Positions 15,547 through 22,797 of a stretch of DNA of 53,301 nucleotides are shown here, one piece after another. The DNA is from Oscillospiraceae bacterium. Lineage in GTDB: Bacteria; Bacillota; Clostridia; Oscillospirales; Acutalibacteraceae. The position numbers were made by a program, and so were the translations under genes. The stretch lies in contig SVPF01000015.1 of NCBI GenBank assembly GCA_015066005.1, positions 1-53,301 of the forward strand, in the 5' to 3' direction. The notes below the pieces were generated by a model. It was not told the origin of the DNA and did not search any database. It saw only the letters and a list, made by a program, of their open reading frames with translations. Every line of letters begins with the position of its first letter. Position 1 is the first letter of the stretch.

Positions 15547-15725
15547 ATTGTATAATTTTAGCCTTCTCCAGCGGAGAAGGGGGACCAAACGAAAGTTTGG
15601 TGGATGAGGAGGATATTGTTAAGAAAGTGCTTTAATGCTCTCCTCATCCGTCACCTATCGGCGCCACCTTCTCCGCTGGAGAAGGCTTTCGGGCGATTCG
15701 TGAATCGCCCCTACGAATATACAAT
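15547..15725. repeat. Nested palindromic repeat, MITE-like
   Basis: ATTGTATA (15547-15554) and TATACAAT (15718-15725) form the outer arms. Inside, AGCCTTCTCCAGCGGAGAAGG (15560-15580, in pieces AGCCTTCTCC/AGC/GGAGAAGG) recurs exactly inverted at 15667-15687; each copy is itself a hairpin. Further in, GGTGGATGAGGA (15599-15610) faces TCCTCATCC (15641-15649). CCAAAC/GTTTGG (15585-15600) and a perfect GGGCGATTC/GAATCGCCC hairpin (15691-15710) complete it. The rest of the 15485-15827 gap holds small palindromes (GTCGC/GCGAC near 15760, GCGC/GCGC near 15808), and no gene. Confidence 0.8.
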
Positions 15726-15827
15726 TAAATTAATAAAATCAACAATTTTAATCCGTCGCGAAGCGACACCGAACCTCTTCACTATTACCTCTTACTTTAT
15801 TACCTCGCGCAAGCGCTAAACCCCAAT

Positions 15828-16214
15828 TTAAATAAAATTTTGATTTTGTTTACTATTGACCCCAAGCACTCCGCCTATTAAGGATAAAAGCATTAAAATT
15901 ATTAAACGGAAAAAAGTGTTTAATGAAAAAATTTCCTTACTACCCATAAGGCCCGCAAGTGTTACAATTATAAATGTTGCGCCACCGACTATTGCGCCAA
16001 TTAAAAGACCGTTTTTGCCCACCCTACCCGCTGCATATAGGGATGCCAAAAAACAGCCAAGACCGAGCGATATTGTTGCAAAAAGCGGCGAAAACTGATA
16101 ACCGCCCTCCAAAAAGAAAAGCACTAAGGCAAATATAAACATTGCCGCTACAGTTGTTAATACTTCAATTATTAAAACCTTAAGTAAAAATATATAATCA
16201 AATTTTTTAGGCAT
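15828..16214 (-). CDS. TIGR04086 family membrane protein
   Basis: The 128-residue protein has four predicted membrane helices separated by short loops (glycine-rich ISLGLGCFLASLYAAGR and GLLIGAIVGGATF). Proteins of this family are usually found beside yajC in Clostridia, as here. Function is unknown. The ribosome site GGGAGGG lies nine bases before ATG 16214 and forms the 3' arm of a hairpin. Confidence 0.8.
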   Translation of the reverse strand: MPKKFDYIFLLKVLIIEVLTTVAAMFIFALVLFFLEGGYQFSPLFATISLGLGCFLASLYAAGRVGKNGLLIGAIVGGATFIIVTLAGLMGSKEIFSLNTFFRLIILMLLSLIGGVLGVNSKQNQNFI

Positions 16215-16219
16215 AAAAT

Positions 16220-16255
16220 AAGTCCCTCCCGATAAAATCTATTCGGGAGGGACTT
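16220..16255 (-). promoter_or_regulatory. Intergenic hairpin holding the ribosome site of the TIGR04086 gene
   Basis: A perfect 13-bp stem (AAGTCCCTCCCGA and its complement, 10-base loop) begins ten bases after the yajC stop. Its 3' arm on the minus strand carries GGGAGGG, the ribosome binding site of the next gene. It may be a leaky terminator (followed by TTATTTT-like sequence) or a device coupling translation of the two genes. Confidence 0.6.
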
Positions 16256-16265
16256 GTTTTATAAC

Positions 16266-16607
16266 TTATTTTTTAGCAACATCATCATGAACGGTGAAAT
16301 TTTGCTGTAAAGCCCAACGAGCAATTGTAAGCTTGCTGCGGTCAGCCTTGGATTCGATAACCATTGTATCTTCCTTCAAGGAGATAACACGGCCGTAAAT
16401 ACCGCCGATGGTTAAAATTTCGTCACCAACCTGCAAGTTTTCGCGCATTTTTTGTTCTTCTTTTTGCTTTTTGCGGTTAGGACGGATAAAGATAAGATAC
16501 ATTGCACCGAAAATTACGGCATAAACAGCAATCATACCTATAAGACCCCAACCACCCATTGGATTGTTGTTAGCATTATCAGCAAGAGTTAAAAATGTGT
16601 AATTCAT
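16266..16607 (-). CDS. yajC: Preprotein translocase subunit YajC
   Basis: The 113-residue protein has one N-terminal membrane helix (about 19-41) followed by the family's FIRPNRKKQKEEQKM basic segment and the beta domain LQVGDEILTIGGIYGRVISLKEDTMVIE. YajC associates with SecDF and the translocon. It follows tgt by 69 bases on the same strand, a very common bacterial arrangement. Confidence 0.95.
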   Translation of the reverse strand: MNYTFLTLADNANNNPMGGWGLIGMIAVYAVIFGAMYLIFIRPNRKKQKEEQKMRENLQVGDEILTIGGIYGRVISLKEDTMVIESKADRSKLTIARWALQQNFTVHDDVAKK

Positions 16608-16676
16608 TGAAAAACTTCCTCCAAATTAAATATCAAATGGTATTATACCCCATATTTTCCCAAAAAGCAAGATAAA

Positions 16677-17807
16677 CTATATTCTTTTGGAATAAATAAT
16701 CTCTTTTTCCTTCTTAAACTCAGCGAAACGACCCTCATCCAAAGCATTTCGTATATCTTCCATAAGATGATTATAAAACCACAAATTGTGCATAACCAAA
16801 AGGCGTTGGGAGAGCATTTCTTCACTCTTTAAAAGATGGCGGATATATGCACGGCTGAATTGCCTGCAAACAGGACAACCGCAGTTTTCATCAATGGGGC
16901 GCATATCGTTTTCATACTTTTTGTTGTTAATGTTAATAATGCCTTCGCTTGTAAAAAGATGACCGTGACGGGCGTTACGGCTTGGCATTACACAGTCAAA
17001 TAAATCGACACCGCGTTCAACCGCATTTAAAATATTTGCAGGGGTGCCAACACCCATTAAATAACGAATTTTATTTTGCGGCATATGCGGTGTTACCTTT
17101 TCAATTATATCATACATAACTTCAGCGGGTTCACCAACTGCCAAACCCCCGATTGCATAACCGTCTAAATTTAAATCGGCAATTTCTTTCATATGGTTAA
17201 TACGCAAATCCTCATAGGTACAGCCCTGATTTATGCCGAAAAGCATTTGCTCGCGGTTAATTGTGTTCTCTAAAGAATTAAGCCTTGCCATTTCTGTCTT
17301 GCAGCGTTTAAGCCAACGGGTTGTGCGTTCACAGGATGCCTTCGAATAACTGTAAGCCGCGGGATTTTCAACACATTCATCAAACGCCATTGCAATGGTT
17401 GAACCTAAATTTGACTGAATTTGCATACTTTCTTCCGGACCCATAAAAATACGCTTACCGTCAACGTGAGAAGCAAAGGTTACGCCTTCCTCTTCAATTT
17501 TGCGAAGGGATGAAAGTGAAAAAACCTGAAAACCGCCGCTGTCGGTTAGAATTGGTCCATCCCAAGTGGTAAACTTGTGAAGACCGCCGCATTCCTTTAT
17601 AAGCTTATCACCCGGGCGAACGTGTAAGTGGTAGGTATTAGAAAGCATTACCTGACAGCCAAGGGCTTTAAGGTCCTCAGCCGAAACCGCACCCTTAATT
17701 GCACCGCAGGTAGCAACATTCATAAAAGCAGGTGTTTGCACAGTACCGCGGTTTGTTTGAAACTCGCCCCTGCGCGCACCGTTTTTATCGCTGATTAATT
17801 TATACAT
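16677..17807 (-). CDS. tgt: tRNA-guanine transglycosylase
   Basis: This 376-residue enzyme exchanges guanine-34 of tRNA-Asp/Asn/His/Tyr for preQ1. Visible are DSGGFQVFSLSSLRK with the catalytic-site Asp, the YAIGGLAVGE substrate loop, the nucleophile Asp in DLFDCVMPSRNARHG, and the zinc site C-x-C-x2-C...H (CGCPVC then MHN). Length is typical. QueA, the next enzyme of the queuosine pathway, lies 700 bases further with one unrelated plus-strand gene between them. Confidence 0.96.
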   Translation of the reverse strand: MYKLISDKNGARRGEFQTNRGTVQTPAFMNVATCGAIKGAVSAEDLKALGCQVMLSNTYHLHVRPGDKLIKECGGLHKFTTWDGPILTDSGGFQVFSLSSLRKIEEEGVTFASHVDGKRIFMGPEESMQIQSNLGSTIAMAFDECVENPAAYSYSKASCERTTRWLKRCKTEMARLNSLENTINREQMLFGINQGCTYEDLRINHMKEIADLNLDGYAIGGLAVGEPAEVMYDIIEKVTPHMPQNKIRYLMGVGTPANILNAVERGVDLFDCVMPSRNARHGHLFTSEGIININNKKYENDMRPIDENCGCPVCRQFSRAYIRHLLKSEEMLSQRLLVMHNLWFYNHLMEDIRNALDEGRFAEFKKEKEIIYSKRI

Positions 17808-17841
17808 TTTTTCTCCCTATAATAAAAAATTCATCCTTACT

Positions 17842-17870
17842 AGTATACTTGATATTAACCCGAATTTCAA
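17842..17870 (-). promoter_or_regulatory. Promoter of tgt
   Basis: Minus-strand TTGAAA (17870-17865), 17-base spacer, TATACT (17847-17842), about 35 bases before the tgt start. It probably drives tgt, yajC and the TIGR04086 gene. Confidence 0.75.
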
Positions 17871-17878
17871 CATAAATA

Positions 17879-17907
17879 TTGCACTTTTAGTACATATGTG
17901 ATATTAT
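17879..17907 (+). promoter_or_regulatory. Promoter of the zinc-finger membrane protein gene
   Basis: TTGCAC (17879-17884), 17-base spacer, TATTAT (17902-17907). GGTGAT (17914-17919) begins six bases after the -10 box, and ATG follows at 17924, so the leader is minimal. Confidence 0.7.
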
Positions 17908-17923
17908 AAAAATGGTGATGTGA

Positions 17924-18364
17924 ATGCGTAAACTTCTTATAATACTTTTAGTAATAAATGTTATAACATTAGCAATTGCCTTTATTATGTCATTAGTAGC
18001 TACACCGCTTTATGCTGTACTGCTTTTATTACTTGGCATTTTAGAGCTTATACCAATTATTGCTATAATTTCCTGCCTTGATGATATTGATAAACTGAAG
18101 CAAGAAAATGCAATGCTTTCATACCGCCTTAAAAAGCTTGAAAACGAAATTTTACCCGAAGAGCCCGTACATAACAGTTATCCCGAATTGGCTTACGGCG
18201 AGCCTGCAAAGGCTATTTGGGAATGTGTAAAATGCGGTACCGTTAATAAGGCAGGCACAACACATTGTTCACACTGTAAAGCACCATATTCCCCGTTTAT
18301 AAATCCAACCGATGACCCCACAAAAAAGAAAAAGCGCAGCCGTTGGATTAAGGACAAAAAATAA
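17924..18364 (+). CDS. Two-helix membrane protein with RanBP2-type zinc finger
   Basis: I do not know this 146-residue protein by name. It has two N-terminal membrane helices (about 4-24 and 28-50), a short coiled coil (54-77, DKLKQENAMLSYRLKKLE), then a zinc finger with Trp99, Cys101, Cys104, Asn108, Cys115 and Cys118. That spacing (W-x-C-x2-C-x3-N-x6-C-x2-C) fits the RanBP2 class exactly. The tail is Lys/Arg-rich. The finger and coil should face the cytoplasm. It is a single-gene transcript with its own promoter and terminator, inserted between tgt and queA on the opposite strand. Confidence 0.7.
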   Translation: MRKLLIILLVINVITLAIAFIMSLVATPLYAVLLLLLGILELIPIIAIISCLDDIDKLKQENAMLSYRLKKLENEILPEEPVHNSYPELAYGEPAKAIWECVKCGTVNKAGTTHCSHCKAPYSPFINPTDDPTKKKKRSRWIKDKK

Positions 18365-18369
18365 AATTT

Positions 18370-18396
18370 ACCCCAAGTCTTTTTGAGACTTGGGGT
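18370..18396 (+). terminator. Terminator of the zinc-finger protein gene
   Basis: ACCCCAAGTCT (18370-18380), TTTTG loop, AGACTTGGGGT (18386-18396), then TGTTTC. Perfect 11-bp stem. Confidence 0.88.
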
Positions 18397-18415
18397 TGTT
18401 TCATAATGTAAAAAA

Positions 18416-18502
18416 GAATAGTGAATGATGAATAATTTCGGTGTCGGCTTTGCCGACTGTTATTTATTCGTGCCGAAGGCACACCTTAACTTTTCACTAT
18501 TC
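18416..18502. repeat. Small palindromic repeat with 10-bp terminal inverted repeats
   Basis: GAATAGTGAA (18416-18425) and TTCACTATTC (18493-18502) are exact inverted copies. They enclose two hairpins, GTCGGC/GCCGAC (18443-18457) and GTGCC/GGCAC (18470-18482). The unit resembles, in style only, the palindromic clusters at 1.1 and 15.6 kb. A further 10-bp stem CTGATTTTGT/ACAAAATCAG (18514-18536) covers the last codons of queA. No gene is seen in it. Confidence 0.65.
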
Positions 18503-18524
18503 ACTTTTCACTCCTGATTTTGTT

Positions 18525-19547
18525 TTACAAAATCAGCATCGCATCACCAAAGCTGAAAAATCTGTATTTTTCAGCAACAGCAACATTATAAGCATTCATT
18601 GTTTTATCATATCCCGCAAAGGCTGAAACAAGCATTATAAGTGTGCTTTCGGGCAGGTGGAAATTGGTGATAAGACCGTCCATACATTTAAAGGTGTAAC
18701 CGGGGTAAATAAAGATTGATGTATCATCACTACATTCTTTGATTTCGCCAAAGGTTTGCATTGCGCTTTCAACCGTGCGACAGCTTGTTGTGCCAACGCA
18801 AATTACCCTGCCGCCGTTTTGCTTTGTATTGTTTATAATATCAGCATTTTCCTGTGTTATGGAATAATGCTCACTATGCATTTTGTGCTGTGTAACGTCA
18901 TCAACCTTAACGGGACGGAATGTGCCAAGACCAACGTGTAAGGTTACATAGGCAATATTAACGCCATTTTCCTTTAATTTTTCAAGCATTTCCTTTGTGA
19001 AATGAAGCCCGGCTGTTGGGGCAGCGGCTGAACCAAGCTCGCGCGAATAAACTGTTTGATAACGTTCCTTATCCTGAAGCTTTGCTTTAATATATGGTGG
19101 AAGCGGCATTTGACCGACTTCATCCAAAACTGCAAAAAATTCACCCTTGGGTAAAAACTTAACAATGCGGTTACCGTCATCTAAAACCTCTATAACCTCG
19201 GCCGATAATTTGTCAGAAAAAATAAAGCTGTGCCCTACCTTTGCTTTTTTGCCGGGGCCCGCAAGACATTCCCAAATATTCTGTTCTTTTTGCTTTAAAA
19301 GCACAAATTCGACAACGCTTCCCGTATCAACACGTGTGCCGAAAATACGCGCAGGCAAAACCCTTGTATCGTTTAAAACAAGACAGTCGCCCGCCTTTAA
19401 ATAATCAAACACATTATAAAAATGCTTGTGCTGTAAACCGCCCGTGTCTTTATTAAACACCAAAAGGCGCGATTGGTCGCGCGGTTCAATAGGGGTTTGG
19501 GCTATTAGCTCTTCAGGTAAATTATAATAAAAGTCGCTAGTTTTCAT
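18525..19547 (-). CDS. queA: S-adenosylmethionine:tRNA ribosyltransferase-isomerase
   Basis: The 340-residue enzyme adds the ribosyl group of S-adenosylmethionine to preQ1-tRNA to form epoxyqueuosine. Recognisable segments are [19 protein letters not shown] at the start, [13 protein letters not shown], the TAGLHFTKE motif, VGLGTFRPV and [19 protein letters not shown] near the end. ATG 19547 is chosen because homologues begin at MKTSDF; the frame is open further upstream only through a Lys/Arg-rich stretch. It pairs functionally with tgt. Confidence 0.95.
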   Translation of the reverse strand: MKTSDFYYNLPEELIAQTPIEPRDQSRLLVFNKDTGGLQHKHFYNVFDYLKAGDCLVLNDTRVLPARIFGTRVDTGSVVEFVLLKQKEQNIWECLAGPGKKAKVGHSFIFSDKLSAEVIEVLDDGNRIVKFLPKGEFFAVLDEVGQMPLPPYIKAKLQDKERYQTVYSRELGSAAAPTAGLHFTKEMLEKLKENGVNIAYVTLHVGLGTFRPVKVDDVTQHKMHSEHYSITQENADIINNTKQNGGRVICVGTTSCRTVESAMQTFGEIKECSDDTSIFIYPGYTFKCMDGLITNFHLPESTLIMLVSAFAGYDKTMNAYNVAVAEKYRFFSFGDAMLIL

Positions 19548-19586
19548 TTTTTCTCTTTTCTTCCTTAAAAAATACCGTAAAACCAT

Positions 19587-19615
19587 TTGACAAAAGGTTA
19601 TGTAAATGGTATTAT
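19587..19615 (+). promoter_or_regulatory. Promoter of asd-dapA-dapB
   Basis: TTGACA (19587-19592), 17-base spacer, TATTAT (19610-19615). The ~75-base leader is very AT-rich and contains a perfect 9-bp inverted repeat AAATTTGAA (19643-19651) and TTCAAATTT (19670-19678) just before the ribosome site; it is too short for a lysine riboswitch. Confidence 0.78.
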
Positions 19616-19697
19616 TGTTTAGATATAATTATATATTATAATAAATTTGAATATATATCAAGTATGATTTTCAAATTTCGAAAGGAATGTTTTAAAA

Positions 19698-20777
19698 ATG
19701 AAAAAATATAATATTGGTATTATCGGCGCTACAGGTATGGTAGGCCAGCGTTTTGCCCTTTTGCTTCACGACCACCCGTGGTTTAACGTAACTGCTTTGG
19801 CCGCAAGTGCAAATTCAGCAGGCAAATCTTACACCGACGCTGTTGGCAACCGTTGGGCTATGACCTCACCTATGCCTGAAAGCCTTAAGGATATGATGGT
19901 TTACGACGCTGAAAAGGACATTGACGAAATTGTTTCAAAGGTTGATTTTGTTTTCTGCGCAGTTAATATGAAAAAGGATGAAATCAAGGCACTTGAGGAA
20001 ACCTATGCAAAACGCGAATGCCCTGTTATTTCTAACAACTCGGCTCACCGTTTTACACCTGATGTACCTATGATTATTCCCGAAATCAACGATGACCACG
20101 CTGAAATTATTGAAAGCCAAAGAAAGCGCCTTGGCACTAAGAAGGGCTTTATTGCAGTTAAGTCAAACTGCTCACTTCAAAGCTATGTTCCTGCCCTTTA
20201 TCCCCTTGACAAATTTGGTGTTGATAAGGTATTAGTATGCACCTATCAGGCAATTTCGGGCGCAGGCAAAACCTTTGACCGTTGGCCTGAAATGATTGAC
20301 AATGTTATCCCCTTTATTGGCGGTGAAGAAGAAAAGAGCGAAAAAGAACCTCTTAAAATTTGGGGTACTATTGAAAACGGTGAAATTGTTCCCGCAAATA
20401 GCCCCAAATTTACTGCACAGTGCCTTCGTGTTCCCGTTTCGGACGGTCATATGGCAGCAGTTTTCGTAACCTTTAAGAATAAGCCCACCAAGGAAGAAAT
20501 TTTAAACACCTGGGCCGAATTTAAGGGCGCACCGCAGGACCTCGAACTTCCCCACGCTCCCAAGCAATTTATCAACTACTTTGTTGAAGATAATATGCCC
20601 CAGACCAAGCTTAACCGCGATCTTGAAGGCGGTATGGCTGTATCGGTTGGCAGACTTCGTGAAGACACACAGTACGATTATAAGTTTGTATGTCTTTCAC
20701 ACAACACCCTTCGCGGTGCTGCAGGCGGTGCCGTATTACTTGCTGAGCTTCTCTGTGCGAAAGGATATATGGACTAA
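19698..20777 (+). CDS. asd: Aspartate-semialdehyde dehydrogenase
   Basis: The 359-residue enzyme reduces aspartyl phosphate to aspartate semialdehyde. The NADP loop GIIGATGMVGQRF, catalytic Cys in KSNCSLQSYVPAL, and the active-site His in RVPVSDGHMAAVF are visible. The sequence belongs to the branch shared by archaea, fungi and many Clostridia rather than the enterobacterial one. GAAAGGA precedes the ATG. It heads an operon with dapA (18-base gap) and dapB. Confidence 0.95.
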   Translation: MKKYNIGIIGATGMVGQRFALLLHDHPWFNVTALAASANSAGKSYTDAVGNRWAMTSPMPESLKDMMVYDAEKDIDEIVSKVDFVFCAVNMKKDEIKALEETYAKRECPVISNNSAHRFTPDVPMIIPEINDDHAEIIESQRKRLGTKKGFIAVKSNCSLQSYVPALYPLDKFGVDKVLVCTYQAISGAGKTFDRWPEMIDNVIPFIGGEEEKSEKEPLKIWGTIENGEIVPANSPKFTAQCLRVPVSDGHMAAVFVTFKNKPTKEEILNTWAEFKGAPQDLELPHAPKQFINYFVEDNMPQTKLNRDLEGGMAVSVGRLREDTQYDYKFVCLSHNTLRGAAGGAVLLAELLCAKGYMD

Positions 20778-20795
20778 CTTTTTTGGAGGGATTAC

Positions 20796-21683
20796 TTGAA
20801 GCCGAAGATATTCACGGGTGCGGCAACAGCACTTGTAACCCCGATGAATGAAAACGGCAGTGTTAACTACGAAAACCTTCGAGCACTTGTCAAAAGTCAA
20901 ATAACATCCGGTATAGATGCCCTTGTTGCTTGCGGCACAACCGGTGAGAAGTCCACACTAAAATATGACGAGCATTTAAAAGTTATTGAAACGGTGGTTA
21001 ATGCCGCCGACAAAAAAGTACCTGTTATTGCAGGCACGGGTAGTAACGATACACTTTACACGGTTGAGCTTTGTAACGATGCCGCAAAATTAGGTGCAGA
21101 TGCCTTTTTAATGGTAACGCCTTATTACAACAAGGCATCGCAAGAAGGGCTTATGGCGCATTACAGCTATATTGCCGACCGTGTAAACAAACCGATTATT
21201 CTTTATAATGTTCCCTCTCGCACGGGGGTAGACATTAAACCGCAAACCTATAAAGAACTATCCAAACACAAAAACATAGTTGCGGTTAAGGAAGCTTCGG
21301 GTGATTTATCAAAGGTGGCTGAAACGGTTTATCTTTGCGGTGATGATTTGTGGGTATATTCAGGTAATGATGACCAAATTGTTCCCATAATGTCACTTGG
21401 TGGGTTGGGTGTTATATCAGTCGTTTCTAATATACTACCGGCTGCAATTCATAACCTGTGCCAAAACTATTGGGTTGGCAATACTAAAATTGCAACGGCG
21501 GCGCAAATTAAATATATGGGGCTTATAAAAGCCTTGTTTTGCGATGTTAACCCCGTTCCCGTTAAAACTGCAATGAACCTTTTGGGGCTAAACGTGGGAC
21601 CGTGCAGGCTTCCGCTTTACCCAATGAATGAAAATAATTTTTATCTTTTAAAAGAAAAACTAACTGAATGTAATTTATTATAA
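20796..21683 (+). CDS. dapA: 4-hydroxy-tetrahydrodipicolinate synthase
   Basis: The 295-residue aldolase condenses pyruvate with aspartate semialdehyde. Seen are the GTTGEKSTL substrate motif, Tyr in ILYNVPSRTG, and the Schiff-base lysine in VAVKEASGDLSKV. The start is TTG, with GGAGGGA seven bases upstream. It lies between asd and dapB in the lysine/diaminopimelate operon. Confidence 0.96.
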   Translation: MKPKIFTGAATALVTPMNENGSVNYENLRALVKSQITSGIDALVACGTTGEKSTLKYDEHLKVIETVVNAADKKVPVIAGTGSNDTLYTVELCNDAAKLGADAFLMVTPYYNKASQEGLMAHYSYIADRVNKPIILYNVPSRTGVDIKPQTYKELSKHKNIVAVKEASGDLSKVAETVYLCGDDLWVYSGNDDQIVPIMSLGGLGVISVVSNILPAAIHNLCQNYWVGNTKIATAAQIKYMGLIKALFCDVNPVPVKTAMNLLGLNVGPCRLPLYPMNENNFYLLKEKLTECNLL

Positions 21684-21705
21684 ACAAATTTTTGGATGTG
21701 AAAAA

Positions 21706-22458
21706 ATGATAAAGGCAATACTTGTAGGCGCAAGCGGCAAAATGGGCGGTTTTATTACCGACTGTGCCGCAAATGACAGTGAAATTGAAATTATTGCAGG
21801 TGTTGATAAGGTAAATATTGGGCAAAAATACCCCATTTTTGCTAATTTTGACGGCATAAATGCAAAAGCCGATGTTATTATTGACTTTTCAAACCCCGTT
21901 TTGCTTGACAGCATTTTAAATTATGCCATAAAGACTAACACCGCCGTTGTTTTAGCTACTACAGGCTATAACGACGATCAAATTGCAAAAATTAAGGCGG
22001 CTTCAAAGCAAATTCCAATTTTCTTTACCTTTAATATGTCAATTGGTGTTAATTTGCTTTGCTCACTGGCAAAAAAAGCGGCTAAGGTTTTGGGAAGCGA
22101 CTTCGATGTTGAAATTATTGAAAAACACCATAATCTTAAAATTGATGCTCCCTCAGGCACGGCAATAATGCTTGCAAATGCTGTTAACGAGCAATTCAAT
22201 GATAGCTATAACTACGAATATGACCGCCATTCAAAGCGTGCTAAACGACCTAAAAATGAAATTGGTATTCATTCGGTTCGCGGCGGTACAATTGTTGGTG
22301 AACACGATGTGATTTTTGCGGGCAGAGATGAGGTTATTACCTTATCACATCAGGCAACCTCGAAAGAAGTGTTTGCAGTGGGTGCAATACGCGCAGCGAA
22401 GTTTATTTCAGCAAAGAAGCTCGGCCTTTATGATATGAACGACATTATGTCCTTTTAA
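21706..22458 (+). CDS. dapB: 4-hydroxy-tetrahydrodipicolinate reductase
   Basis: The 250-residue NAD(P)H reductase shows the nucleotide loop VGASGKMGGFI, the family signature EKHHNLKIDAPSGTA with catalytic His and Lys, and the HDVIFAGRDEVI C-terminal segment. It completes the first three dedicated steps toward diaminopimelate with asd and dapA. A strong terminator follows four bases after the stop. Confidence 0.96.
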   Translation: MIKAILVGASGKMGGFITDCAANDSEIEIIAGVDKVNIGQKYPIFANFDGINAKADVIIDFSNPVLLDSILNYAIKTNTAVVLATTGYNDDQIAKIKAASKQIPIFFTFNMSIGVNLLCSLAKKAAKVLGSDFDVEIIEKHHNLKIDAPSGTAIMLANAVNEQFNDSYNYEYDRHSKRAKRPKNEIGIHSVRGGTIVGEHDVIFAGRDEVITLSHQATSKEVFAVGAIRAAKFISAKKLGLYDMNDIMSF

Positions 22459-22462
22459 ATTT

Positions 22463-22497
22463 AAAAAAGCAGCAGTTTAAAAAACTGTTGCTTTTTT
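22463..22497 (+). terminator. Terminator of asd-dapA-dapB
   Basis: AAAAAAGCAGCAGTTT (22463-22478) faces AAACTGTTGCTTTTTT (22482-22497) with one G.U pair, ending in six T. Confidence 0.92.
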
Positions 22498-22550
22498 GCA
22501 TATTTCACCTTTTTTGGTAAATGATATTTTTACAAAAAGGAGTTGAAACT

Positions 22551-22757
22551 ATGTTTGATAAAATTTGCTTAATTCTTGTTATAATCGGCGCTTTAAACTG
22601 GGGTCTTGTAGGTCTATTCTCATTTGACCTTGTGGCTTGGGCATTTGGCGGCAGCACGGCAATTATAAGCCGAATTATTTACACCGTTATTGCCTTGGCG
22701 GGTGTATGGTGCATTTCCCTGCTTTTCAGAAAAGATAGCTGCTGTAACAAGGATTAA
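22551..22757 (+). CDS. DUF378 family small membrane protein
   Basis: The 68-residue protein has two membrane helices and the family's INWGL-like signature (ALNWGLVGLFSFDLVAWAFG), followed by a CC-containing tail. Function is unknown. ATG 22551 with AAAGGAG upstream is the clear start. It stands alone between two terminators. Confidence 0.85.
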   Translation: MFDKICLILVIIGALNWGLVGLFSFDLVAWAFGGSTAIISRIIYTVIALAGVWCISLLFRKDSCCNKD

Positions 22758-22759
22758 AA

Positions 22760-22788
22760 AAGGAGTCAGCCTTTTCGGTTGACTCCTT
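22760..22788. terminator. Bidirectional terminator (DUF378 gene / hydrogenase operon)
   Basis: AAGGAGTCAGCC (22760-22771) faces GGTTGACTCCTT (22777-22788) with one G.U pair; A-rich on the left and T-rich on the right, ten bases from the hydA stop codon. Confidence 0.88.
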
Positions 22789-22797
22789 AATTTTATA

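Noticed and set aside
15604-15819. Plus-strand 71-codon frame in the 15.6-kb repeat
   Set aside because: It consists of the nested palindromes and has no ribosome site; composition reflects repeats.
18441-18626. Plus-strand 61-codon frame
   Set aside because: It covers a palindromic repeat and the antisense of the queA end.
19616-19697. Lysine riboswitch upstream of asd
   Set aside because: The leader is only about 75 bases and very AT-rich, too short for the lysine aptamer.
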